Shown here piece by piece: positions 48,867-57,749 of a DNA stretch of 64,000 nt (its first letter is position 1; each line of letters starts with the position of its first letter). Where the stretch lies: contig NZ_JADYVE010000003.1 of the NCBI RefSeq assembly GCF_020193655.1, positions 434,001 to 498,000 on the forward strand, in the 5' to 3' direction. The notes under the pieces were generated by a model. That model made no database searches and was not told where the DNA came from. It worked only from the letters and a program-made list of their open reading frames with translations. Origin of the DNA: Ensifer sp. IC3342. GTDB taxonomy: Bacteria; Pseudomonadota; Alphaproteobacteria; Rhizobiales; Rhizobiaceae. A program made the translations under genes and the position numbers.

Positions 48867-51334
48867 GAGCGGGGCGCCTGCTGCCGGTTGGTCTGATATC
48901 GGCGGCAACCCTTGCCTACGAAGTGCTGCTGATGCGGCTCTTTTCGATCATTCAGTGGCATCAATTTGCCTATATGATCATAAGCATCGCGCTGCTCGGC
49001 TTCGGCGCGAGCGGTACATTCGTTGCGCTGGCCCGCCGCCCCCTGATGCAACGGTACCCGGCCGCCTTCGCAGCTTCGGCAGCTCTGTTCGGGATTACCG
49101 CGATTGCAAGCTTCGCTGGTGCCGAACGCCTGCCGTTCAACGCGCTCGAGATCGTCTGGAATCCGCGGCAGCTCGGTTGGCTCGCGGCCAGCTATGCTCT
49201 CCTGATCCTGCCGTTCTTTTTCGGGGCAACCTGTATCGGCCTTGCCTTCAGCCGCCATCCTGATGAGATCGGACGCGTCTATGCCTTCGACCTCATCGGC
49301 GCCGGGATCGGTGCGCTGGGCATCGTCGGGCTCCTGTTCCTGGTCTTTCCCACTGCGGCACTGCGCTTCGTCGCAGCGCTGGGATTTGCGGCGGCTGCCC
49401 TCGCCGCGAGCGGCATTGCTCGCCATGGGCGGCTCGCCGCGGGCAGCCTCGGGCTTGCAGCCGCGGTCATCGTGGTGTGGCTGCCGGCGTCCTTCACGGC
49501 CACCGGTCCGCACATGTCCGAGTACAAGGGCCTCCGCATGGCACTCGAAGTCCCAAACGCGCGAGTGGTCGAGGAGCAATCGAGCCCGCTCGGTCTCCTG
49601 ACGGTCGTCGAGAGCCCGACCGTCCCTTTCCGGTACGCGCCGGGCCTCAGCCTCGCCAACGTGCAAGAGCCGCCCGCACAACTCGCCGTCTTCAGCGATG
49701 GCGACAGCATTACGGCGATGACCGCCTATGGCGGCGATCCGGCGACGGTCGCCTATCTCGGCCGGACGGCGGCGGCGCTCCCGTACCGGCTGCTTGCGCG
49801 GCCGCGAGTGCTGGTTCTTGGTGCGGGCGGCGGCGAGCAGGTGCTGCTGGCGCTCAACGCCGGAGCCGATAACGTGGATGCTGTGGAAGTCAACCCGCAG
49901 ATGATCGAGCTCTCTCGCAATCGCTTCGCGAGTTTCGTCGGCGGCATCTTCAACCGACCGAACGTCAATCTGCATCTCGCCGAGGCGCGCGCCTTCGCTG
50001 CGACCACCGGCGAGCGTTACGACCTGATCCAGATTCCGCTCCTCGACTCCTTCAGCGCCGCCGCGGCCGGCGTGCAGAGCATGCATGAGAACTACACCTA
50101 CACCGTCGAGGCACTGCGGGACTACCTGGCGGCACTGAGACCGGATGGCGTCGTCGCCATCACACGATGGCTGCGGGTGCCGCCGCGCGACGTCCTCAAG
50201 CTGCTCGCCACTGCTATCGCAGCGCTTGAAGCGGAGGGCGTGCCTGAGCCCGGCCGGCACCTGGCGCTGATCCGGAGCTGGAATACCGCAACCCTCGTTG
50301 TCGCCAAGTTGCCGTTCGGTGGCGAGGACGTCGCAGCCATCCGCGGCTTCGCGGGCGAGAATTTCTTTGACATCTCCTGGGTGCCGGACATCTCCGCGAG
50401 CGACGTGAACCGCTACAATCAACTCGACCAGGAATATCTCTACGAGGGAGCCCTCGCCCTCCTCAGCCCGGACCGAGCCGACTTCACCGAGCGCTACAAG
50501 TTCGATATTGCGCCGGCGACTGACAACAGGCCCTATTTCTTCGACTTTTTCCGTTGGCGCGCCCTGCCCGAACTCCTGACGCTCCGCACCCAAGGTGGAG
50601 CGGCGATGCTCGACTGGGGCTACCTGATCCTGGTGACGACGCTCGTCCAGGCCACGATCCTCAGTACCGTCTTGATCCTGCTGCCGCTCTGGTTTCGCCG
50701 GCGCGCACTCGGGAGAGCCGTGCCCCGGCTGCGCTTCGGGCTCTATTTCCTGGCCCTCGGCCTGGCCTTCCTCTTCATCGAGATCGCCTTCATCCAGCGC
50801 TTCATGCTGTTCCTCGGCCATCCGCTCTACGCTGTCGCTGTCGTGCTTGCGGGTTTCCTTGCCTTCGCAGGTTTCGGCAGCGCGGTCGCGGCACGCTGGA
50901 AGGCGGCGGTCGGAGGCGGATCGGCGGTGCGCGCCATCACGCTCGCCGTCGTGGTGATCGGATTCCTGGCCGGCACCTACCTCATCGCGCTGCCCTCGAT
51001 ATTCGAACGGTTGCTGGCACTCCCGGACGCCGCGAAGATCGCAATCGCCCTCCTCCTCATAGCGCCGCTCGCCGTCTTCATGGGCATGCCGTTCCCCCTC
51101 GGCCTCAGCCACGTCGGCGCACGCTCCGAGGAGTTTCTTCCCTGGGCGTGGGGCATCAACGGCTGTGCCTCGGTGCTGAGCGCCATTCTCGCCGCACTGC
51201 TTGCCATGCATGTCGGCTTCACTGGCGTCGTGACGATCGCCACGATCCTATACCTTGCCGCCCCGGCCTTGCTTGCCGGGTCGCGAGGCTCCAGTCCTGA
51301 TCGGAACCGTTCGCGAACTAAACCAAGCGCCTGA
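48863..51334 (+). CDS. Polytopic membrane protein with a spermidine synthase-like SAM domain
   Basis: An 823-residue protein with three parts. Residues 1-210 have about six to seven helices (LLPVGLISAATLAYEVLLMR, IISIALLGFGASGTFVALAR). Residues 220-580 hold a spermidine-synthase-like fold: RVLVLGAGGGEQVLLALNAG, NVDAVEVNPQMIELSRNRFA and VQSMHENYTYTVEALRDYLA. Residues 590-805 have another set of helices (FGLYFLALGLAFLFIEIAFI, MGMPFPLGLSHVGA). It lacks evidence for polyamine specificity. Its ATG overlaps the stop of the exported PIMT gene, and GGGGAGGAGG is the ribosome site, so the two are coupled. Confidence 0.85.
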   Translation: MRAGRLLPVGLISAATLAYEVLLMRLFSIIQWHQFAYMIISIALLGFGASGTFVALARRPLMQRYPAAFAASAALFGITAIASFAGAERLPFNALEIVWNPRQLGWLAASYALLILPFFFGATCIGLAFSRHPDEIGRVYAFDLIGAGIGALGIVGLLFLVFPTAALRFVAALGFAAAALAASGIARHGRLAAGSLGLAAAVIVVWLPASFTATGPHMSEYKGLRMALEVPNARVVEEQSSPLGLLTVVESPTVPFRYAPGLSLANVQEPPAQLAVFSDGDSITAMTAYGGDPATVAYLGRTAAALPYRLLARPRVLVLGAGGGEQVLLALNAGADNVDAVEVNPQMIELSRNRFASFVGGIFNRPNVNLHLAEARAFAATTGERYDLIQIPLLDSFSAAAAGVQSMHENYTYTVEALRDYLAALRPDGVVAITRWLRVPPRDVLKLLATAIAALEAEGVPEPGRHLALIRSWNTATLVVAKLPFGGEDVAAIRGFAGENFFDISWVPDISASDVNRYNQLDQEYLYEGALALLSPDRADFTERYKFDIAPATDNRPYFFDFFRWRALPELLTLRTQGGAAMLDWGYLILVTTLVQATILSTVLILLPLWFRRRALGRAVPRLRFGLYFLALGLAFLFIEIAFIQRFMLFLGHPLYAVAVVLAGFLAFAGFGSAVAARWKAAVGGGSAVRAITLAVVVIGFLAGTYLIALPSIFERLLALPDAAKIAIALLLIAPLAVFMGMPFPLGLSHVGARSEEFLPWAWGINGCASVLSAILAALLAMHVGFTGVVTIATILYLAAPALLAGSRGSSPDRNRSRTKPSA

Positions 51335-51392
51335 AGTCCGACCCGGCTGCTGCGCCGCGCGTGTTGTCAGACGCGATAGTGTACGTGATGCG

Positions 51393-51731
51393 TCAGGACA
51401 CGGCTTCTGCGTAGCGACGAAGGAACATCCCCGCAAAGAACATACCCATCATCATCATGTACATGGTGATAAAGAGGACACGAAAGAAGTTTGCGAGGGG
51501 AGGAAGATGCACTCGATAAAGCTGTTTAACAGGCACGCCACGCGGTTTCGTCACCATCAGTCCCAGGTAGCTAAATAGAACAGCAACCAGAAACTCGACC
51601 AGATAGATGTCCATCCAGTCCGGGACTCTTATCCGGCGGGTAAGAGTGAACGCGAATGCTTGATTGGCCGAAAACAATGTCAAAGAGGCCAAAAGACAAA
51701 CTGATTTTGCGCTTTTCGCAAACCGCTTCAT
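51393..51731 (-). CDS. Two-to-three-span membrane protein, function unknown
   Basis: A 112-residue protein. It starts with a signal-like helix (VCLLASLTLFSANQAFAF), then a second helix (IYLVEFLVAVLFSYLGLMVT) and a third (VLFITMYMMMMGMFFAGMFL). No family is recognised. Its start codon overlaps the stop of the TM2 gene (ATGA, 51728-51731), so they form a coupled pair. Confidence 0.65.
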   Translation of the reverse strand: MKRFAKSAKSVCLLASLTLFSANQAFAFTLTRRIRVPDWMDIYLVEFLVAVLFSYLGLMVTKPRGVPVKQLYRVHLPPLANFFRVLFITMYMMMMGMFFAGMFLRRYAEAVS

Positions 51732-52081
51732 CGTCCAGCCCTCTCCTGTGCCAAGAGGCGATCGGCAAACACCTGCTTGCCGAAGCTGGCCCGAACCTCG
51801 TCCTTGTGCTGCCGAATCATCCCGGGGATGAGGAACAGGTCGACGAGCAGCCATACACCCAAGGCGACAATGAACAGAGCACCGATTCCGATGCCCGCGG
51901 TGACGGCGCCTATCACGAGCAGGGCAAGCATGCCGACGCCGCTCCCGACTCGCCCCATATAAAAGCGGTGCGCGCCGATACCGCCAGCGACAAGCCAAAG
52001 CAGGTAAGCAACGACGGTTGACTTCGCTTCGTTGGTCACCCGCTGTTCGACCAATAGCCGCTCTGCAGTGGAAAGATCCAT
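51728..52081 (-). CDS. TM2-domain membrane protein
   Basis: A 117-residue inner-membrane protein. The TM2 domain is typical: STVVAYLLWLVAGGIGAHRF, YMGRVGSGVGMLALLVIGAV and VALGVWLLVDLFLIPGMIRQ, with the G-x-x-G-x-H-R-F-Y-x-G motif in the first turn. TM2 proteins have two helices linked by a short turn and no established bacterial role. It is coupled to the 112-residue membrane protein downstream. Confidence 0.85.
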   Translation of the reverse strand: MDLSTAERLLVEQRVTNEAKSTVVAYLLWLVAGGIGAHRFYMGRVGSGVGMLALLVIGAVTAGIGIGALFIVALGVWLLVDLFLIPGMIRQHKDEVRASFGKQVFADRLLAQERAGR

Positions 52082-52138
52082 GCTTGTCCCTACGCACTAC
52101 AACCGGGAGGACGTAGGTTCGCACAGCGCAGGTTGCAG

Positions 52139-52366
52139 TCAAGGATTAGGGGCGCCGCCCAAACGGGCTACTGGAGCTCCGTAGAGCCTTTTTTCGTCGT
52201 CTATGGCACGATCGATCGCCTCGATACTCATCTGAAATTCAATCACGCCCTTTGCAGTTGCCACGATCTCCCCTGGCTCTTCATTACTGGCAACCGCGCG
52301 TCGACGCTCGACCAATTCATGACGCAGTCTCAGCAGGTTATCGATGTGTTCCTTGCTTCTCGCCAC
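52139..52366 (-). CDS. Small hypothetical helical protein
   Basis: A 75-residue frame from GTG 52366 (VARSKEHIDNLLRLRHELVE, RRRAVASNEEPGEIVATAKG, VIEFQMSIEAIDRAIDDEKR, LYGAPVARLGG). The predicted helical hairpin and GGGAGAGATGAC before the GTG favour a real gene. A longer in-frame extension to 52540 overlaps the ProC-like stop and lacks good codon patterns. No family is recognised. Confidence 0.5.
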   Translation of the reverse strand: MARSKEHIDNLLRLRHELVERRRAVASNEEPGEIVATAKGVIEFQMSIEAIDRAIDDEKRLYGAPVARLGGAPNP

Positions 52367-52536
52367 GTCATCTCTCCCACCACACTTTATAACCGCATAG
52401 ATTGGCATGTCGCGAGCAGTAGGCAACAAAAAAGCCGGGCGGAACTCGACCTTCCTGCAGCCATTGCAAGTACGTCCGTAGTCAATGGCCGGAGCCGACG
52501 CTCCGGAGCGCCTTTCCAGCGTCTCGCCGTGACCGC

Positions 52537-53307
52537 TCAAGATTTCTTAATGCGCCGATGCACGCCGTCCAGGCTTTGCGCGAAATGATCGAAGAGCTTG
52601 CGATCCGTCAGTTCGCGCAAGACCTGTTCGTTGATCCCGCCGCGCGTTGCATATTCTTCCGCCAGGTGCATGAAGCCTGCGCCCGGCGCCGTTTCCGGTG
52701 CGTGGGCGAGCGCCTTGAACAGGGTGGCAATGTAGTCGCGCGCCCTCGCCTCCCCGACGCCGTGGTCTTTCAGCCATCCGTGGATCGTATCGAGGTATTT
52801 GAAATAGGTGGCGTAGGTCGCGGTCGCGACGCTCAATGCGTCGAACTCCCTTGCGTCCTCGACCTCGATCGCCTTACCGAGCTTGCCGAACAAGGCCGCC
52901 ATGCCCGGGTCGGGCGGCAAGATGATTGTCGCGCCCTGCCCGTAAGCGATCATGGGCATCGGAAGCGCTTTCGTCACCTTTTCCGCAGGCGCGGTCAAGG
53001 CCGCAATTTCCTCGCGCGACAGCGTGGCGATCAGACTGACGACGTGATGGTCAGGCCGGAACCGCAATTCGGAAAGCACGTCATGCGCAACCTGCGGCCG
53101 AACCGCGAGCATGACCGTGTCGCAATTATCGAGAACCGCCTGGTTATCGCTTGCCACGCGCACGTCCGGATAGCGGGAAGCCAGCCCGGCAGCGATTTCC
53201 GCATTCCGAGGCGACAGGAGAACGGATACGGAATCATCCGCAAGCGATTTTAGCCCGGTAACAATGGCGGATGTGAGCGCGCCGGTGCCGATGAAGCCGA
53301 GTTTCAT
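52537..53307 (-). CDS. Pyrroline-5-carboxylate reductase-like oxidoreductase (ProC family)
   Basis: A 256-residue NADP-dependent reductase. MKLGFIGTGALTSAIVTGLK is the Rossmann start; VMLAVRPQVAHDVLSELRFR, ALPMPMIAYGQGATIILPPD, and ATATYATYFKYLDTIHGWLK follow the ProC layout, and AEEYATRGGINEQVLRELTD is close to the substrate-binding loop TPGGxTxxAL, with R-G-G-I-N in that place. The altered loop and low similarity make a paralogue with a different substrate likely; an essential ProC elsewhere is probable. Confidence 0.82.
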   Translation of the reverse strand: MKLGFIGTGALTSAIVTGLKSLADDSVSVLLSPRNAEIAAGLASRYPDVRVASDNQAVLDNCDTVMLAVRPQVAHDVLSELRFRPDHHVVSLIATLSREEIAALTAPAEKVTKALPMPMIAYGQGATIILPPDPGMAALFGKLGKAIEVEDAREFDALSVATATYATYFKYLDTIHGWLKDHGVGEARARDYIATLFKALAHAPETAPGAGFMHLAEEYATRGGINEQVLRELTDRKLFDHFAQSLDGVHRRIKKS

Positions 53308-53785
53308 TTGGTGTCCTTTGCCATCTGGTCGCCGTCGACCGACAAAAACAGCAGACGCATTGTCGGCAAGACCACTGCATCTTCCTTAGATCCTACAGAG
53401 CCGCGCGTCCAATCGGACGGCCGCTGTACCCTCCCTCATTCCTGTGCTTGTCACAGGAATCCAGCCAGCCCAAGTCCCTGGGCTAAAGAGACTCTTGCGC
53501 GCCGCAGACGCGGCGCTGCTGGATCCCTGTGACAAGTGCTTAGCCCGGGGATGAGGGCGATAAGAAGTACCCGCCAAATCCATACCGCTACTGTCGTGTA
53601 CGGCGACGAGAAACCTTGGCGTGCCGTTAGCCCATCTGCCTGGGAACAGCACTTGGCGCGAGATCCGCAGGATCTATATAACGTGGGCCGCAGGTGCGGC
53701 CGAACCACAGCGCCGCGCGTCTCTTGAGACGCGCAAAGGTCGCTGTGGCACTTTAAATAGCTGCAAACATGCAGCAGGTGATGGA
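53308..53785. repeat. Composite repeat nested between palindrome copies
   Basis: At 53395-53428 a short palindrome (CTACAGAGCCGCGCGTCC...GGCCGCTGTA). At 53430-53610 a nearly complete composite repeat (CCTCATTCCTGTGCTTGTCA, CAGCCCAAGTCCCTGGGC, CCTGTGACAAG...). At 53706-53776 a palindrome (CACAGCGCCGCGCGTCTCTT...GGTCGCTGTGGCACTTTAAA) ending in AACATGCAG, 10 bases from the globin start codon. No gene is supported. Confidence 0.7.
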
Positions 53786-54253
53786 ATGAACGACGAATTG
53801 CAAGGTCGAGCTGCGCAACCCACAGCGATCCGGGAACGCGCGGAAGCGGAAATGAAAGCACTCGGGATCGATGACGCGTTCATCGGTCGGCTGGTCGACA
53901 CGTTTTATGGCCGGGTGCGCGCGCATCCGGAACTCGGGCCCGTGTTCGACACAAGGCTTTCGGGGCGCTGGCCGGAGCACATGGATAAGATGAAGAGCTT
54001 CTGGTCCTCAGTCGCTTTCCGCAGCGGCGCCTATGGCGGCAAGCCGGTCCAGGCGCATCTCGGCATCGCCAACATGTCCCCGGAGCTCTTCCCGAAATGG
54101 CTGGCGCTCTTTGCCGCGACGCTTGACGACATTGCACCCAACAACGACGCGAAAGCCTGGTTCATGGCCACGGCAGAGCGCATTGCGCGAAGCCTGACAC
54201 TCTCGCTCTTCTACAATCCGGCGCTCGACGACCCGGCACTCAAGCGCTCCTGA
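53786..54253 (+). CDS. Truncated haemoglobin (group III-type)
   Basis: A 155-residue 2-over-2 globin. DDAFIGRLVDTFYGRVRAHP, ELGPVFDTRLSGRWPEHMDK and MKSFWSSVAFRSGAYGGKPV place the proximal region; VQAHLGIANMSPELFPKWLA contains the F8 His equivalent. WFMATAERIARSLTLSLFYN is the last helix. Group III globins are thought to handle oxygen, NO or redox chemistry. The repeat immediately upstream forms most of its leader, and only GGTGATGG serves as a weak ribosome site. Confidence 0.88.
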   Translation: MNDELQGRAAQPTAIRERAEAEMKALGIDDAFIGRLVDTFYGRVRAHPELGPVFDTRLSGRWPEHMDKMKSFWSSVAFRSGAYGGKPVQAHLGIANMSPELFPKWLALFAATLDDIAPNNDAKAWFMATAERIARSLTLSLFYNPALDDPALKRS

Positions 54254-54681
54254 AAATGGCACTCTTGCCGATGACGAATGTGCCGTTCGGGCGCTCGGCG
54301 GACGACGCCGGTCGATACTGGACCCGGCAGGCCTGCAGCGCCGCGCATCTAATCAGACGCGCAAGGGTCGCTGGTTCCTTAAATCGGAGTCGAAAAGAAT
54401 CATGCAGTTGGCACGTCCGCTTGCCGGGCCTACAAAGCACACTACAGCGCCGTGCGCCCTTCAGGACGCATAAAGGACGCTGTAACTCTTTGAACCTACG
54501 CATCGTGCTTTCCGAAAATCGGGTCCGATTTTCAGGCCGATGCGCTACTGCATGTCGCCTTTAATCGTAGCCGATTAAAGGACAAGAACATGCAGCAATT
54601 CAAAGTGCTACAGCGTCCTTTGCGCGTCTGAAAAGACGCGCGGCGCTGTAGGGCTTGCGCCAAACACTTCAGGAGAACTCA
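54254..54681. repeat. Cluster of palindromic repeats, including the copy duplicated at 61133
   Basis: At least four elements: 54334-54375 (GCAGCGCCGCGCATCTAATC...), 54444-54486 (CTACAGCGCCGTGCGCCCTT...), 54505-54545 (GTGCTTTCCGAAAATCGGGT...) and the full 108-base copy 54545-54652, which is base-for-base the same as 61133-61240. AGGAGAACTCA before 54682 is the VOC gene's ribosome site. Confidence 0.8.
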
Positions 54682-55056
54682 ATGTTTGACCACGTCAAAT
54701 TCGGAGTCAGCGACTATGCAGCGAGTAAAGTGTTCTTCCTCAAGGCGCTCGAACCGCTCGGCGTAGCTGTTGTCGCGGAGGGGCCGCCGACGTACGGGGT
54801 CGAGCTTAGCCCAAAGGGTAAGGCGTCATTGTGCCTGTACCAAACCGAGGAGAAGCCGGCGCATCTTCACTTGGCGTTCACGGCCGAGAATCGCCAGCAA
54901 GTCGAAGCTTTCTATCGCGCGGCTCTGGAGGCGGGTGGCAAAGACAATGGTGCGCCTGGTCTGCGCCCGCACTACCACGCAAACTACTATGCAGCTTTCG
55001 TCATTGGCCCGGACGGGCACAACATCGAAGTGGTTTGCCACGAACGCGAGGCCTGA
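54682..55056 (+). CDS. VOC-superfamily (glyoxalase/bleomycin-resistance-like) protein
   Basis: A 124-residue protein: MFDHVKFGVSDYAASKVFFL, KALEPLGVAVVAEGPPTYGV, AHLHLAFTAENRQQVEAFYR and YYAAFVIGPDGHNIEVVCHE. His4, His62 and Glu116 are placed as metal ligands, and the last strand D-P/G-D-G-H-N-I-E is typical of dioxygenase-like VOC proteins. Substrate unknown. ATG 54682 follows AGGAGAACTCA. Confidence 0.87.
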   Translation: MFDHVKFGVSDYAASKVFFLKALEPLGVAVVAEGPPTYGVELSPKGKASLCLYQTEEKPAHLHLAFTAENRQQVEAFYRAALEAGGKDNGAPGLRPHYHANYYAAFVIGPDGHNIEVVCHEREA

Positions 55057-55146
55057 CCCGTCCAATCGAGGGGACGTCCACAAGCGGGCCTCGCCTGCGG
55101 CCGCCTCTGGCGCGCAAAGCGCCGCCCGCCGCGCCTCCCCGCCCGC

Positions 55147-55620
55147 TCAGTTAAACGGCGAATTGCAGGCGCGGCGCGGGCCCTCGTGGGGCTGGAAGGT
55201 GTTGTCGGTCGACCGGTAGGAGATGTAGCGCTCGCGGCACCAGCGCAAATGGGCATTGGCGTCGTAGCGGATCAGCTGCTGCTGCCGGCGCACGCGTCCG
55301 GGGTCGAGCGCCGGCGGCTTCGGCCCGCCGACGGTCGCGCCCGGACCGATGCCAATGTCGTAACGCTGGCCCCGATAGCGCGCAGCGGCGCCGGAGTTCG
55401 GATAGCGGTTGACCTGGAAGTCGCGATATTCCCGCTCGATGAAGAGATCGTGGCGGGACATGCCCCGATAGCCGCTGCCGTAGTTTGTGCCATAGTTTCC
55501 CCTGAGCGGCACGCCGGTGCAGACGCCGATGCACGGCGTCTGGGCCATAACCGGCGGCACGGCCGAAACGGCGGTCAGGAGCGCAAGCGCGACGGTGGCT
55601 GCAATCTTCACGGGCTTCAC
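55147..55620 (-). CDS. BA14K-family secreted protein
   Basis: A 157-residue exported protein. The signal peptide is AATVALALLTAVSAVPPVMA/QTPC. The middle is Gly/Tyr/Arg-rich, and the end is the BA14K motif: HLRWCRERYISYRSTDNTFQ and PHEGPRRACNSPF. BA14K proteins are immunoreactive, lectin-like surface proteins of Brucella and rhizobia. A second member lies 500 bases away on the same strand. The C-terminal Cys pair (WCRER, RRACNS) is conserved in the family. Confidence 0.82.
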   Translation of the reverse strand: MKPVKIAATVALALLTAVSAVPPVMAQTPCIGVCTGVPLRGNYGTNYGSGYRGMSRHDLFIEREYRDFQVNRYPNSGAAARYRGQRYDIGIGPGATVGGPKPPALDPGRVRRQQQLIRYDANAHLRWCRERYISYRSTDNTFQPHEGPRRACNSPFN

Positions 55621-56114
55621 CTTTCCCTTCCTTCATGAAGGAACGAATTTCACGGCAGGATTGATCCACCTGCTATTATACACCATCGAGCATTGAAGGA
55701 CGGCGCATTTCCGCAAGTCCTCTCGCATGCGCCGGCTGCAGCATGTTTCCTGAAGTCCCGGGAGGATTTAAAACATGTAGCAATTCAAAGTGCTACAGCA
55801 TCCTTTGCGCGCCTGATCACAACATACGACAGCGCCCGACTGCTGCCTCGTCGGTTGCAGTACGGCAAGCCTCTCCTCCACCCCTCATTCCTGTGCTTGT
55901 CACAGGAATCCAGCCAGCCCTACAGCGCCGCGCGTCTTAGCAGACGCGCAAGTACGCTGTAGCACTTTGAATTGCTGCTACGATTTAAGGAAACATGCAG
56001 TAGTCCTTGGGCTGAAAAGACTCCTCCGCTCCGCAGAAATTCAAAGGAGAAGCATCCCCGCGCATTCGCTTGAACGCGCGGCACCTTCAACACGCGGGTT
56101 GCCCGCAGCCGCCC
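55621..56114. repeat. Repeat cluster between two BA14K genes
   Basis: A palindrome (55738-55802), a partial composite repeat (55805-55918 with CCTCATTCCTGTGCTTGTCA), another palindrome (55920-55998: CTACAGCGCCGCGCGTCTTA...GAAACATGCAG) and a composite end (56000-56035: AGTCCTTGGGCTGAAAAGAC). No gene. Confidence 0.75.
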
Positions 56115-56645
56115 TCAATAGTAAGGCGAGACGCACACCCGGCGCGGGCCGTAATAGGGCTGGAACGTATTGTCGTAAGCCCGATAGGACCGGTAGCGCG
56201 CATAGCACCAGTTCGTGTGCGCATTGCCGCCATAATAGGTCTGGCGGTAGTAACGCGGCGCGTAGTAACGCGGTGCGTAGTAACGGGGGGCGTAAGCGTA
56301 GTAGCGCGGGCGGTAAGGCCGGGCGTAGTAGCCGCCATCGTAATAGCCGCCATCGTAATAGCCGCCATCGTAGTAGCCGCTATCGTAATAGCCGCTACCG
56401 TAATAGCCGCTACCGTAGTAGCCTGGGCCGTAATATCTCGGCTGCGCCAGCGCGCCGCCGATGAGCGCTCCGGCAGCAAGCCCGCCGAGCGCCCAGGCCC
56501 ATTCGTCGTCGTCATTGACCGGCTGTACCTCCGGCACCGCAACCTTCGGGATCGTCGGAGCGGCAATGGTGGGAAACGCCATGGCCGGCGGAACGCTCGT
56601 CAGCGCCGTCGCCAGCGACAAGGCAATGATAGCTAGCCTCTTCAT
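56115..56645 (-). CDS. BA14K-family secreted protein with Tyr-Gly repeat tract
   Basis: A 176-residue protein. The signal is [23 protein letters not shown]. One membrane-like segment ([20 protein letters not shown]) follows. Next is a tract of tandem [10 protein letters not shown] and YYDGG units, then APRYY units, and the BA14K end [20 protein letters not shown] and [13 protein letters not shown]. The tract is also repetitive at the DNA level (ATAGCCGCCATCGTA units), so unit number may vary between strains. ATG 56645 follows AAAAGGTGAAGCC. Confidence 0.85.
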   Translation of the reverse strand: MKRLAIIALSLATALTSVPPAMAFPTIAAPTIPKVAVPEVQPVNDDDEWAWALGGLAAGALIGGALAQPRYYGPGYYGSGYYGSGYYDSGYYDGGYYDGGYYDGGYYARPYRPRYYAYAPRYYAPRYYAPRYYRQTYYGGNAHTNWCYARYRSYRAYDNTFQPYYGPRRVCVSPYY

Positions 56646-57264
56646 TGGCTTCACCTTTTCCTCCACAGCGGCGCGCGCCAAACGTGACGCGCACACGACG
56701 CTGCGGAACTATAAGCCTACTCCCTATTTTTGTCCTTAATCGGTTTCAATTCAAGGAATTACGCAAGCGGCAGTAAAGCATTTCTTTCAAACAATCGCCG
56801 AATCGCGATGCCACGACACCCGCCGCGAAAGGATCGCGATTTCCTGCTCGCGAAACGGCGGTTCACGCGGCCGTGGCCACACGTACTGATAGAAACAGCC
56901 ACCCTCGGAGGCGCTCCGTCGGATAGACAAGCAGTAAGCAGTGTTCGGCGCTTGATGCTGTTTCGGCGACCCCCGCGCCCCTCATCCGGCCTGCCGGCCA
57001 CCTCCTCCCCGCATGCGGGGCGAAGGAGACTCGCGGCGACCACCTAGCGCATCGGCCGGAAAATCGGACCCGATTTTCGGAAAGCACCATGCCTCGATTC
57101 AAAGAGCGTCCTTAAGGACGCACGGCGCTGTAAGTCCCCTCTCCCCGCCGGCGGCAGAGGGCGGTGAGGGGCAAAGCGCCGATGCCGGGTGGGGCAGAGC
57201 GTCGGCTCCGGCTAAGCGTCGAACGACGTTCTCCGAGACGGCGATTCCAGTGACGAGCACAGGA
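56646..57264. repeat. Long repeat-rich gap
   Basis: Includes a TTTTGTCCTTAATCGGTTTC hairpin (56728-56758), GC-rich blocks like those at 20392 (56980-57030: CGGCCTGCCGGCCACCTCCT), AAATCGGACCCGATTTTCGG (57058-57078), a palindrome end (57098-57133) and a CCCCTCTCCCCGCCGGCGGC block (57136-57175). The last 25 bases are a composite-repeat end (GTGACGAGCACAGGAATG) that runs into the next frame. No gene. Confidence 0.65.
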
Positions 57265-57537
57265 ATGACGATCGATTGGCGCAACCCAAATTCCTCTTTC
57301 CACCTGAGCCTCCATATCTCCTACCCCGACGCCGCCGACCAGGCGCGCGCCGCGGCCGCCGGCGAAAGCCCCGGCGGCGACATCATGATCCACGGCCTCC
57401 CGAACGGCTGGGGCTTCCTCGGCTCGCTCCACCTTCTCCTCGACTGGACCGACGGCTTCATCGCCGTCACCGACGAGGAAATGCGCGAAATCTGGTCGCT
57501 GGTCCCCGACGGCACGCCGATCCGCATCGAGGCGTGA
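57265..57537 (+). pseudogene. C-terminal half of an L,D-transpeptidase (YkuD), missing its catalytic cysteine
   Basis: The 90-residue frame TIDWRNPNSSFHLSLHISYP, GGDIMIHGLPNGWGFLGSLH and DWTDGFIAVTDEEMREIWSL matches the second half of YkuD-type L,D-transpeptidases. The catalytic motif in this family is D-W-T-x-G-C; here the Cys position is Phe (TDGF). The N-terminal half is gone: the frame begins inside a repeat end. It is a dead remnant or at most a non-catalytic domain. Confidence 0.7.
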
Positions 57538-57599
57538 GCGGGCCGCCATCGGGAACGCTCTGGCCGCTGCGGCGTTAATGTCTCAACCGCAGTGTTTGT

Positions 57600-57700
57600 G
57601 CCTGTATGTTCCCTTAGGCCGCGAGCGCTTTAGGGGTAACATGCGGTGGCCTTGCGCGTCTGAAACGACGCTCGGGCGCCGGAGAGAGGGCGCATGCTGC
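57600..57700. repeat. Diverged palindrome between remnant and small secreted protein
   Basis: TGTATGTTCCCTTAGGCC, loop, GGGGTAACATGCGGTGGCC and GCGTCTGAAACGACGCTCGG are a decayed copy of the main repeat. Confidence 0.45.
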
Positions 57701-57749
57701 ACGGCGTCCGTGCTGTGGCCGGATGCTGAACGGACACAGGAGCAATGCC

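Noticed and set aside
48683..51211. A very long minus-strand open frame (842 codons) opposite the membrane SAM-domain gene
   Set aside because: High-GC antisense shadow: Arg/Glu/Gln/His-rich without motifs, while the plus strand has clear helices and a SAM motif.
56330..56420. Tandem ATAGCCGCCATCGTA units as a CRISPR or satellite
   Set aside because: They encode the YYDGG tract of a BA14K protein in frame.
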